Part shown: positions 32,926 to 43,037 of the stretch, in pieces
Position numbering within the stretch: position 1 is the stretch's first letter
Layout: every line of letters begins with the position of its first letter
Source: Diadema setosum
Taxonomy: Eukaryota; Echinodermata; Echinoidea; Diadematoida; Diadematidae
Reading direction: 5' to 3'
Length of the DNA stretch: 64,000 nucleotides
NCBI GenBank assembly: GCA_033980235.1
Contig: CM067069.1
Span: forward strand, 18,065,650-18,129,649
Position numbers and translations under genes: made by a program
Notes under the pieces: generated by a model
Database searches by the model: none
Told to the model about the DNA's origin: nothing
The model's input: the letters and a program-made list of their open reading frames with translations, nothing else

Positions 32926-35063
32926 TCATTTGCCGCTCGCCACCCCATTCAATCGTACACATAACACTGGACTTTGGAATTTCTTTGTCCCAAATATAGA
33001 ATTCCTATTTCTGCCTTGAACGAAAACTCCTTCCGGATTATCAATCTTTACTACACGCGATATCAATAAACGAGATTCTCTATTCTCCGAAAACAAAAGG
33101 GGCCAAAATGGGGCAGAAGGCCAATATGGCACAACTAGAGTTCCCATAGCGGAACACACTCTAACGTGATTCAAAACTTGCCCAATACTATCGATAGGGG
33201 GCACCAGCCAATTATTCTCGCCCGCCCAATCGCGCGAAAACGCGTCTACTGCATCCGTATTAGGACACCAATATTTAGAATTAAACTTTGGTAATTTGAA
33301 ATTAGAATCATCTGCGAACCTGTCAACAGTATGGGGCCCCCACAACTCATCCAAAAATTTAAAGAATTCGACAGAAACTCCCCAGTCATCGAAATCAATC
33401 ATCCGACTAAGTGCATCTGCACAACGGTTCTCCTCTCTGGGAACCCAGTGAACCTGTAAAGTGATCCTACTTTTTCTGCAAAAATTAAAAATGTCCAAGC
33501 TAAGCTCGTGCAATTCTGCAATCATGCTACCCTTCTCCACGATAGAGACTACACCTCTATTGTCTGTAATTATTTTCGCAACCTTACTTCGCAAGTAGGG
33601 TGCAAATGATTTCAACGCCAAACTTAGCGCCATAAGTTCTCTCCAAGTGGAGCTTTTCGACATTTCTAGTTTAGTCCAGTTTCTTGCCATTTTCATGCCA
33701 GCACACTCACCAATCCAGGCTCCACAGCCTGACTTACTGGCATCAGAGTATACAATGGTCTGTGGAATAGAATACTCAAACAACATGCGTTCATTAAGGA
33801 TGACAAGATTTTCCTTCCAGAAAAATAACTCGGCAATCAAGTTATTGTCACTGTCTATATTGTACTCTTTATCCCAGTGATCTCTGCGAATGATTTCATA
33901 ATGCATAAATCTAGTTTTTAACTGAGTTAAAGCACCCACTACTGGGTAAAGAGAATTGATCTTTCCAGCGATAGCCGCTATTTTTCTTGCTGAGACATTT
34001 GGCAAACGTGTCTGAAAAGTGTCCAAACATGACTCCAGGTCCTTCATCCTCCTCTTGGTAATCTTTAGACAACCAATACTGCTATCCCATGTTAACCCAA
34101 GCCAATCCAAGCACTGGACTGGGATCCACTGCGATTTCTCGACATTAGGTACCAAACCTGCTTTTAATATGTCATCTTTCACTGCCTTGGCCACGGCTTC
34201 GCATGTATCAAACGAAGCAGCACGACCCCAACCATCATCTAAATACAAAACAATGAATATCCCTTTACTTCGCCAATGGTTAACAATCGGTTTGAGGCAT
34301 TTTGTAAAGACGTACGGAGCTGTGGACAAGCCAAACGGCAATACTTGAAAAGTATAATATCTAGGACCATTACCAAAATCCCAACTAAATCCTAAAAAGC
34401 GAGTATGGTCCTGAAAAATATCAAAATGATGATAACCTGACTTAAGGTCAAATGAAAACATAAAATCTCCCTTTTTAAAATAAGTAAGTGCTATATTCCA
34501 ATCCTCAACTTTAACTTTGTCCTTCCACAAATATTTATTAACTAAACGTAAATCAAGAATCAGTCTCTTTTTACCAGAGCTTTGAATTGACACTGAAAGG
34601 GGGTTAACAACATGGGGTGCAACAAAAGACTCAACAATTAGTTTTTTCTTTAATAGATCAAGAACAGCTTCATTGACAAATTCAGGGTGAGACAAGGCAG
34701 ATTTATTGTTTCTTGATTCTAGTCGGGGAGGAGTCTGCAATAACGGTAACATGTAACCGTGTTCAATGGTATCTAACACAAATTGAGATGCACCAATGTC
34801 TTTCCAAAATTGTATTGACGCCTTTAGTCTTCCTTTGACTATCGGTTCTGAGCTACCTTGCTCATATTCAAAGTAATTGTTTAAGTAAAATTCTTCTTCG
34901 TACCGTTCACTTTCAGCAAAAGCGATACTGCTAGCTCCGCTAGGGCAGTTAAAGTCTGTCTCCGAAATATCTCGAGAAGTACCGGAAGCTGTTTCCAACT
35001 CGTCTTTCAGGGAAGACTGGATTAACTTGGCGCCATCGCCATGCAGCGTGTCATACCGAACGC
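32926..35063 (-). CDS. Ngaro reverse transcriptase-RNase H (exon 3 of gag-pol)
   Basis: An uninterrupted frame opens at 35082. Positions 35063-32926 form a predicted exon with acceptor CACGTACAG and phase 1. Counted from the 35082 Met: RT palm motif FDLKSGYHHF about 211-220, LPFGLSTAP about 248-256, catalytic YLDDG at 280-284 (the YLDDG rather than YMDDG form). RNase H: D447 (VYSDAS), E482 (WREL), D507 (TDNRG), D556 (ADALSR) all present. A C-terminal domain (HTVDRFAD...WLVPPI) typical of DIRS-order elements follows. Catalytic residues intact. Confidence 0.93.
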
Positions 35064-35596
35064 CTGTACGTGGTAAAATCACAAGAGAACGCAGATCAGA
35101 AGTACTAGCTCACGAATTGGTTATGCCCGCTTCCAACAAGAAGTAGACTACATTATCCATTCATCATTGGTGACAGCATTCTTAATTATTCCTCTGACCT
35201 CTCTCATACACTATCATCTCATTGTTCTTCAACGCAATCATGTTGAGAACACAGTTGTCCCGTTGCTTACGGTCTAGTTGAATACGCGAGTCTCGCTCGA
35301 TACAACCGCATTAACAGGGCGGACTTGGCTGTTGACTTTTCCACCCCATTTTCACTTCTAATGTCTAAGGTGTTCCCCCAGGGAAGTCTATGTCAGTTCC
35401 CTTGATTCATTAATTATTGAATGTTATTTTCAGTCAGATTAACATTCCACTATATGTGAATTTCTAGGTTTTAAGTGTGCATTCAAGGGCTCCTTTTTTC
35501 CACGAGATAACTCATGCTTAGTATCTGAGTGGAGAACGGCTATCACGAGATAACTCGTGCATCGTAGTCAACGGATTAAACGATCAACTAATTTAC
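35064..35596 (-). other. Predicted intron 2 of the Ngaro gag-pol
   Basis: Donor GTAAAT after CAAG at 35597 and acceptor CACGTACAG before 35063, 533 bp. The phase (1) agrees at both sides, which would fuse the CCHC gag exon in frame to RT. Stop codons interrupt a direct read-through. Inferred only from signals and frame. Confidence 0.55.
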
Positions 35597-35893
35597 CTTG
35601 CTCATTTTGTTCCGTAGAAGCAGGACCATTAGCGTTGCTGCGCGATGTTATCCCTGATCGGGGACCTTGGTTACCGGCCCCTGGACACCCCCTTCTCCAG
35701 TGCCCTTGCTTTCCGCACGCGAAGCAGAAATCTGTCGACTTTGGCCCACTGCTGGCCCCTCGCCAACCAAGGGTGGGGGAGTTACCGGTACCCCCATAAG
35801 CGTATCTACTTTTTCCGCTAAAGCCGCGAAAAAAGTGACCAGAAGAAGGGCTTGCAGTCCTATATCCATCACTCTTCGGAGGTTTGCCCTTGG

Positions 35894-36894
35894 CGGCTGT
35901 ACGGAAGCTTAAAAGTGCCAACCAGATGACGAGATAAGAAGACGACTTGTCATCTTGACTTCTTGTCCCAAACAAGTCGACTTTCCGAGTTTCAACAACT
36001 TGTCATCATGTCTTCTTGTCCCAAACGAGTCGACTTGCCGAGTTTCAACAACTTGTCATCTTGACTTCTTTTCCCAAGCAAGTCGACTTGCCGAGTTTCA
36101 ACAACTTGTCATCTTGACTTCTTGTCCCTAACGAGTCGACTTGCCGAGTTTCAACAACTTGTCATCTTGACTTCTTGTCCCAAGCAAGTCGACTTTCCGA
36201 GTTTCAACAACTTGTCATCTTGACTTCTTGTCCAAAACAAGTCGACTTGCCGAGTTTCAACAACTCGTTATCATGTCTTCTTGTTCCAAGTGAGTCGACT
36301 TACCGAGTTTCAACAACTTGTCATCTTGACTTCTTGTCCCAAACGAGTCGACTTGCCGAGTTTCAACAACTTGTCATCTCGACTTCTTGTCCCAAGCAAG
36401 TCGACTTGCCGAGTTTCAACAACTTGTCATCTTAACTTCTTGTCCCTAACGAGTCGACTTGCCGAGTTTCAACAACTTGTCATCTTGACTTCTTGTCCAA
36501 AGCAAGTCGACTTGCCGAGTTTCAACAACTCGTTATCATGTCTTCTTGTCCCAAGCAAGTCGACTTTCCGAGTTTCAACAACTCGTTATCATGTCTTCTT
36601 GTTCCAAACGAGTCGACTTGCCGAGTTTCAACAACTTGTCATCTTGACTTCTTGTCCCAAGCAAGTCGACTTTCCGAGTTTCAACAACTCGTTATCATGT
36701 CTTTTCGTCCCAAACAAGTCGACTTGCCGAGGTTCAACAACTCGTTATCATGTCTTCTTGTCCCAAAAGAGTCGACTTTCCGAGTTTCAACAACTCGTTA
36801 TCATGTCTTTTTGTCTCAAACAAGTCGACTTACCGAGTTTCAACAACTTGTCATCTCGTCATCTGGTTGGCACTTTTAAGCTTCCGTACGGCTG
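35894..36894. mobile_element. TIR element filled with a 53-bp satellite, inserted in gag
   Basis: Perfect 36-bp terminal inverted repeats at 35900-35935 (TACGGAAGCTTAAAAGTGCC...) and 36853-36888, flanked by 6-bp duplications CGGCTG (35894-35899 and 36889-36894). The interior is almost entirely a tandem array. No coding, so non-autonomous. Superfamily unknown to me: a 6-bp duplication excludes TTAA and TA types, and Dada-like transposons (6-7 bp) are one possibility. Confidence 0.92.
35946..36852. repeat. Tandem array, 53-bp unit, about 17 copies
   Basis: Units start CTTGTCATCTTGACTTCTTG and contain the SalI palindrome GTCGAC within AAGTCGACTT, then CCGAGTTTCAACAA. Two sub-types occur (CTTGTCATCTTGAC and CTCGTTATCATGTC), the second clustered in the distal half. 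Because 53 is not a multiple of 3 and the unit lacks plus-strand stops in most copies, long plus-strand frames with 53-residue periodicity appear; these are not genes. Confidence 0.95.
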
Positions 36895-37014
36895 GGATGT
36901 TCCGAGACGATTTGCGTTTTCTCGCCGCCCTTGCCTGTGCCTGCCTGATACGTTTTTCATCCTCAGAATCGCTTGCAAGGTCATCGCTCAGATATTCGTC
37001 AACTGCTGACCACC

Positions 37015-37490
37015 CTATAAAATGAGATAGTGCTACTTGCATAACAATTAAATAATTTGTAGAGAATCACATAATTATTCAAGAATTCACCGAAGCTGAC
37101 AGACTGAAACTTACTTACATAATAGCAGCAGCCTGCTCAATGTAATGCATATTTCTGTCACGATACAATTTGCAAGTTGTATCTATATATAATATATCAT
37201 GGAATTTCCATAACGAGTGTTCAGCCCTTATCGCCATGGCCTTACGGCGTACCCAGCAGGGGGGGGGGGGGGGGGGCATTTGCCCCCCCCCCCAATTTTT
37301 TTTTTTTTTGTATTTCCATACATAATAATACAATTTTTCAATTTTTCACAGTGTGCAACAATCACTCGATTTCACTTCTACAATTACGTACATTCTAGCC
37401 CAGGCGCTCCGCTCCCTCGCTTTCCTCATTATCACACCAACGATTAGAACCTCTCACAAAGAATGTTTATAATTCTTTTAGAACACTAAC
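37015..37490 (-). other. Predicted intron 1 of the Ngaro gag
   Basis: Donor GTTAGT after GATGCAG at 37491, acceptor CATTTTATAG before 37014, 476 bp, phase 1. Carries a G16-CATTTG-C11 hairpin followed by a T run (37257-37310), probably a remnant of another insertion. Confidence 0.6.
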
Positions 37491-37920
37491 CTGCATCAGA
37501 TTTATCAGCAAGCCTGATTAACTTCTTTCTTTTCCCATGTTTCCTGATGTCGGCTATGCTCTCTTTCAACTTGGAAAGTGCAGCAACGTGCTTGCCTTCC
37601 TCCAGTAAGGCCACGCCCTTCTCTAGCTTTTCCTGCAAACTAGAGTTGAATTCGAATTGAACTCTATTGCCCTTGAAACGAAATGACAATTCCGACGCCC
37701 TTTTTAGTTGTTGAAGTTCCGTGGAAGCGGCAGAAAGCTTTTTCTCGCTTTCCTCTTTCACTTGGGCGATGGAAGAGTCAAAATACTCTTTAAAGGAACC
37801 GAAGGCCTCTTTAATAGCGTTGCTCACGAATGACGGGGTCAGTGTTGCGGGTTGAGAAACTGTGGGGACATCAGAACCCAGGGTGTGGTCTTGCTCTCTG
37901 CTGAATTCCTGGTCCGACAT
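37491..37920 (-). CDS. Ngaro gag exon 1
   Basis: Starts at ATG 37920 (MSDQEFSREQDHTLG). The frame is open further upstream, into repeat A1, so an earlier start is possible. 143 codons plus one base, ending at donor GTTAGT in phase 1. Alpha-helical, charged sequence (ALLEEGKHVAALSKLKESIA, KHGKRKKLIRLADKSDA) consistent with a gag/nucleocapsid-like structural protein. The role is inferred from position and the downstream zinc knuckle. Confidence 0.75.
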
Positions 37921-37981
37921 TTTGATTTCGGAGAGCAGAGTCACATTGCCGCTAGTGCACGATAATAATTGAAGCGAGAAG

Positions 37982-38126
37982 GAATAAGACGTCCGTTCTG
38001 CTGCGTGTCGAACTAGGTCAGTGAGCTCCACAGCTCTCTCCGCCTGCGAAAGCTTCGAACCCGGCACCTGTCAACATTCTTATGCTAATAGGTTAGCTCA
38101 GCTAACAATTGAAAATATATTTATTC
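37982..38126 (-). repeat. Ngaro split direct repeat A1 (5' end), with tRNA-like boxes
   Basis: 5' terminal repeat identical by eye to 31109-31253. On the minus strand TAGCTGAGCTAA (38104-38093) resembles a Pol III A box and GGTTCGAAGCT (38061-38051) a B box. The gap of 31 bases is tRNA-like. Lies about 130 bp upstream of the gag start. Confidence 0.85.
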
Positions 38127-38936
38127 AGAGAATGTTCTCGCGTAAGAGAATTTAATCGTGTAAACAAATGGCAAGATGCTACGAACGAAAGAATGAAAGA
38201 TTTAGAAGGAAAACAATGAAGAGCGGCATGTGACTAACCAAATGATGTCAAAAATGCACCAGGAAAGTTAAAAACGCAAACGGGAGTGAAAGAGTTGTGG
38301 CATCCTGCTGGGGACACTGTACATAATCAGCGGAAGAAACCAGTAAGAAATCACTTGGGATAGGGATATACTGTCCTAAGATACGTCTCAAAATTACCTT
38401 TCATGAATAAGTTTAGGCTGGAAAGCTGAATTACAAATGTCTATTTAATGATTACGTTATCTCTGACATAGGCCTACATGCATTTGTCGGTTTGATGGAT
38501 AATCATCATTCATCAGCAGAACACGTGAATACAAAAGGCAATGCCAATAATGAGCACTACTCTAATCTCTCTTCTCATGGTGATTACATCTACTGCTATC
38601 TAACCTACTAATCTCGTATTTATTATAAGAGATCAGTGATCTAGCCGTGTATGAACACAAACCAATTTGAACAGTGTCGATATCTTATGCTTATTTACTT
38701 AATACCATTTCATTCATTTACTCATCTAAATATAGACAGCCAGTTTTAGAGTATCACTTTTATGACTGATTCCTCTGTGTGTGTGTGTGTGTGTGAGTGT
38801 GAGTGTGTGTGCGTGCGTGCGTGAGTGAGTGTGTGTGTGCGTGTGTGTGTATGTGTTTCTGTGCATGACGACTTATACAAGGTATATCTTTTCTTTTCTT
38901 TCTTTTCAGTGGTTATCCCTGATTATGCCTACCCTT

Positions 38937-39331
38937 GAACATGTTGAATTTTGCCAGTACTTTACCTGACCAGTAAAAACAAATAAACAAACAAACAAAC
39001 ACAGACAATTCAGTAACAGGTCACAGGACATATATATCTGAAGCAATCATCCGGATGAAACACAACATCCCTTTGAAGATATCATAAAGCTATCCTTGTG
39101 AAAAGAGCAGATGAAACAAAAAAACAAACAAACCCATCACTGGGCATTTGAATTCAAATAAAAGACAAATCTACATCACCTCCTGAAAGTCAACCAGCTT
39201 GCCATCCCTCAGTTCAGTTCAAGAAGGGGAGGAAAGTGGACATTTAATATGTGTCCTGTGCCTGCTACTGCAGCACCTGTGTTTTTGTTCTTTAAATGGT
39301 CAGTAAAGTACTGGCAAAATTCAACATGTTC
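38937..39331. mobile_element. Foldback element, GAACATGTTGAATTTTGCC ends
   Basis: GAACATGTTGAATTTTGCCA...GTACTTTACC is mirrored by GTAAAGTACTGGCAAAATTC...ATGTTC at the right, with arms of about 40 bp and a 395-bp unit. Non-coding. Confidence 0.75.
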
Positions 39332-39869
39332 TAGAATAGACATAATCAGGAACCTAGTCTGTTATCACATGACAGAATACGTATGTCACATTGTCACTCA
39401 TATCCACTGTCAACATACACCAAAACATGAATCACTGCAAGAGATACCGAGGCCCGAATCAAGAGGTTCGAGTTTCCCTTTTATTCACAGGAATAATATT
39501 GCACCGTCAACATTGAATTCTGAGTCCATTGTAATACAAACAGAAAACAATATCTAACTACCAGCAGGACTGCTGTGTCATGAATATACAAACTAATATC
39601 GTCTCGATTTGTCAAAAGTTATCAAAACAGAAACATATAAAGTGTACAAATAATAGATCGATACATCAATGGTATGTTTACCAAGATTGTTTAAAGCAAA
39701 CATATTATGCAATCTAGAATGTGAATTGCATGTATTGGTGAACAAATGTTGAAAAGCATGATTATAGCCTATTTGTAAATGAGGCAACCACTTACAAAAC
39801 GTATTTGTTGGCAAATTGTTGGGTGTGCAAACTACTGACAGTGTCACATACAATTACAAGCACTGAATG

Positions 39870-40165
39870 ATTTCCAAACATTGAATGGATGCCATGCATT
39901 GAATGTATTCTTTATGTTGAATGGATTCCTCACAATGAATGAGTTCCTTGAATTGAAAGTATTCTATAAAATTGATTCCTTGCACTGAATGGATTCTATG
40001 CACTGAATGGGTTCCTTACACTGAATGGATTCTATGCATTGAATGGGTTTCTTACACTGAACAGATTTTATGCATTGAATGTGTTCCTTGCACTGAACAG
40101 ATTCTAAGCATTGAATGGATTCCTCACATTGAATGGATTCTGTGCATTGAATGGATTATATAAAA
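39870..40165. repeat. Minisatellite, 18-bp unit
   Basis: About 16 degenerate units such as CACTGAATGGATTCTATG and CATTGAATGGATTCCTCA. The unit is a multiple of 3, giving a spurious six-residue repeat (TEWILC-like) in translation. Confidence 0.9.
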
Positions 40166-42840
40166 AAAATGTTGGACTGAGACCTGCACAATATCTACTA
40201 TGATAGGTCAGCTTCAGTGCATGGGAATACCTCCAGCACTTAATATGGTACACAGTCCTATATATGTTTTTAACCATTTTTTTAATTTTATGCTGACATC
40301 TTTTCAAACACATAGCTAAGATAAATTCCCTTTCTTATAATCACATTTGCCCCTATTACGGCAATAATAATAATCAAATGCTTTTGTCCATGATTTGTTG
40401 TCTGTGATTGCTAATGAACTACATTATTGTACACCTAGACTTTCATCCCACTGGAACTTACTACCACCCTCTCCTAAACTCTCTTTGTGTGATGATTTTC
40501 ACTTCCTTACTGAAATATCAATCTGCCATTTGTTTTCAAACAATGAAAAAAAAAATGTGATAGAAGAAGAAAATATTCCAGTAAAACATTTTACCTCACC
40601 CAAAAGTCTTTCTCTGAATATCCTCGAGGAACTAAACCACTGCTGAATAACAACCACAGCTCTGCTGTACCATCGGATCTGTCCTAGTACCGCTGCTTGT
40701 AGCATTCATCTGTATCATGCAGCCACACTACAAAATGTCTGGGAAGAAATCATGTGTACAGAATTCCTGTACAGCGGCCTCCTACATGTACTTGTTTTAT
40801 GTTGGCTCTATTACTTCACTGTGTATAGCACCAACACACTCCAGTGGCAGTACTTTTACTCTTTATTACTTCATGCCAGAAGTTCCCAGTGACATTTTTT
40901 CTTGTCTCCCTCTTTCTTTTGTCATCGAGGGCCAACCCAATTGTAACTTGAGGTACGAGAAGTTGAAGATGAACGGTACATAGGCAAGTGAATTTCTTTT
41001 GCCTAAGAACATGCACATAAACACTTTTTGCAAGTATCTATCTTTTAGATACAACAGCAAGTGGCATCTTATACTTTCTTGCATTCCTATGAGAATACAG
41101 AAAGCATGTGTGTGCTACGTCTGTTATAGATATTGTGCAATGACATCAAATGGGCCATGACCCTGTCTGGAGTAGTGAACTGTTCATGACGACCACCTGT
41201 CATGTTTGCCCCCTTGAGTGTGGCTGTTACCTACACCCAGGGATGAGTGTACATTGCAAAGGAATTCTGACATGGCATGCTCCAGATCAGTCGGTTGCTT
41301 AGGATGGTGGTCCTCCACATCAAACATTTCCATGAAGACATCTTGTTGGTAAGAGACTGGTTCAGCATCTACACAGACACAACATGATCCCTACCTGTAC
41401 CTATCGTTTTTGCGCCCGGGCACTTAGCCTAACCACATGTAGCCATTTGATCAGTTTTCAGTAGTTGTTGATTAGTAAGCCCATACAGGTGTAGCAATGT
41501 GCTTCTGGCCAACAAGCGGCCATGGTGACACAATACTGATTTGGGGGGGGGGGGGGGGGGGGGGTAAAGTTATCTCATTTCATTGACAATTAGTATTCAT
41601 ACTTCTGTAACAATCAGCAAAATATGCACTCTACTGGTGTGTGTGCCAAAGCACAGCAAGAGTTAGCCAGGCCTTAAAACATTACAGCAAATCCTTTTTG
41701 GGCATCAGAATGAAACATTACATCCATTCATCGCTACAATCAAACACACGATTAGAGTAATGCGGCTGCAGCATGCAGTTGACCGGGATGCCTCCGCTTC
41801 TCACTTAATCAATTTACCTGATACTTCACTCACGTCTTGACTTAATTCAGTCATCTTTTTCTTGACCAATGTTTGACCTTTAACGCTCCCTTTACAAAGG
41901 AGATACATGTAGTTCTCTATTAATTTCTTCATATCCATTACACCATGACATTTTTGAAGGTTTCCATGGTGGTAGAAGGCTTAACGGTGCACCACATATT
42001 CTTTCTTGGGCATGTATGTGGCTCTGAAAAGGGCCTACCCATTCCTGATGTTTCGGCAAGCATGTTCTTGCCGTTTTCAAGAGGCAATATACACTACTTA
42101 ACATTGTCATCAAACCTACCCCGAGGAATTTACGGCAAAAAAATTCAATTACACCAACCTTTGTTGACCTTGACCTTTAACTCTCATCATTTCAGGCAAC
42201 CAATCGTTTATTCATTTCAATCCTTCTTGCCATAAACTACCGTTCAACATTAGCATCCTTATTGAGATGTGACTTCAATCATCTCGATACTGCCAAGGAA
42301 AAAAGAAGTCTTGGCAAAAATCTAATGCAATTTTGCTTGTTCTGTATGTACATATAACTCATAAAAACAATTTCATAATGTTAATATTACTTGTGGTGGC
42401 AGGAAAAAAAAAAGGAAACACACTTAAAGCTGGCAATTCACATCTACACTGATGTATAAATGTGTGTGTGTATGTGTGTGTGTTGGAGTGATCACTTTCT
42501 ACAAGGAGTGGTCTGTTCAACTCTGATGGTTTTCCTATTCTACCTTTGTAGATGGTGGGGGTAGCGTTGCCGAATCTTTCATCGGTGGGGACGTCACTTC
42601 TTGTGTCGGGCTTATCTGGTAGGAGCAGTCAGATTCTACTTTTAAAAATCTCTCCAGGTCTCAAAGTAAGTAAAGTATTCTATGATTGTGCCTTTACCTC
42701 GACTTCATAAATAGCATACAGGTAACGATACTTTCTGATCTCCTTTATCTTTGCTTTCGTATGAATATAAAGCAACAGAATTATTCTTAAACTGGCATCT
42801 AAAATAAAAGCTTACAATACTATCAAAAATCCTAATACTG

Positions 42841-43037
42841 CTATTTGTCGTGTGCCTTTCTACTTTGCCGCCGATCTCTCCATATGGTGTAGTCGTTGCG
42901 CACTGCACTCGCTCGCAGGTCCAGGATGTGGTTGATGCGATTGACGATCTGTTTCGTCAGGTTGGTGCCCGTCTCAAAGTCGTAGTTCTTGAACTCGTGG
43001 TTGGGGCTCTTGAAGGTGAGACGGAATGTCGATTTTC
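42841..43037 (-). CDS. MAPKAP1: SIN1 last coding exon: PH domain end, C-terminus
   Basis: Acceptor TTTCTTTAG, phase 1 in, stop TAG at 42843-42841. [20 protein letters not shown] covers the last PH strands, and [19 protein letters not shown] is the C-terminal PH helix. A basic tail ([13 protein letters not shown]) ends the protein and is shorter than the vertebrate tail as I recall it. Confidence 0.92.

Larger units (their letters stand above)
35597..37014 (-). pseudogene. Ngaro gag exon 2 with CCHC knuckle, split by an insertion
   Basis: Two pieces, 37014-36889 and 35893-35597. The first begins after acceptor CATTTTATAG with GWSAVDEYLSDDLASDSEDE, a stretch I recognise as typical of Ngaro gag-like ORFs. 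The second carries CFACGKQGHWRRGC (C-x2-C-x4-H-x4-C zinc knuckle) for nucleic-acid binding. Between them sits a 989-bp TIR element plus a duplicated CGGCTG. Leaving out the insert and one duplication copy preserves the frame and gives phase 1 at both exon ends. Confidence 0.82.
30768..38126 (-). mobile_element. Ngaro-type tyrosine-recombinase retrotransposon
   Basis: Minus-strand element of about 7.36 kb. Coding order is gag-like, RT plus RNase H, then tyrosine recombinase. No methyltransferase domain was seen, which favours Ngaro over DIRS or PAT. Terminal architecture on the coding strand is A1 (38126-37982), internal, B1 (31391-31248), A2 (31253-31109), about 197 bp, B2 (30911-30768): the split direct repeats diagnostic of this class. 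A1/A2 and B1/B2 look identical by eye, so the insertion is young. Replication is via RNA with integration by the recombinase rather than a DDE integrase, so no target duplication is expected and none is obvious. Damaged by an insertion in gag and a frameshift in the recombinase. Confidence 0.92.
38127..42840. other. Intergenic DNA and SIN1 3' UTR
   Basis: Includes a GT-rich microsatellite (38777-38852), a foldback at 38937-39331, an 18-bp minisatellite (39870-40165), a G run at 41541-41562 and, at its right end, the 3' UTR of SIN1. TTTATT at 42207-42212 is AATAAA on the minus strand and could be the polyadenylation signal, giving a UTR of about 640 bp (weak). No other gene recognised. Confidence 0.45.

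Noticed and set aside
35946..36852. Possible CRISPR-like array of regular repeats
   Set aside because: Units are directly contiguous with no variable spacers, and the context is a eukaryotic transposon.
36281..37009. A plus-strand open frame of 242 codons with repeated SRLxEFQQLVI, SCPKQVDLPSFNNS-like blocks
   Set aside because: It is a read-through of the 53-bp satellite. Because 53 is not divisible by 3, all three readings of the unit alternate with a 53-residue period. There is no exon signal or known domain.
30768..38126. Classification as a Gypsy/LTR element or endogenous retrovirus
   Set aside because: There are no LTRs, protease or DDE integrase. It has a tyrosine recombinase, YLDDG RT and split direct repeats, and no envelope-like gene.
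39972..40163. Plus-strand frame of TEWILC-like hexapeptides
   Set aside because: An 18-bp minisatellite is in frame by length only. No start context or splice signals.
40395..40646. Possible LINE-derived fragment (SHWNLLPPSPK-like)
   Set aside because: Similarity to LINE C-termini is too short and weak to support.
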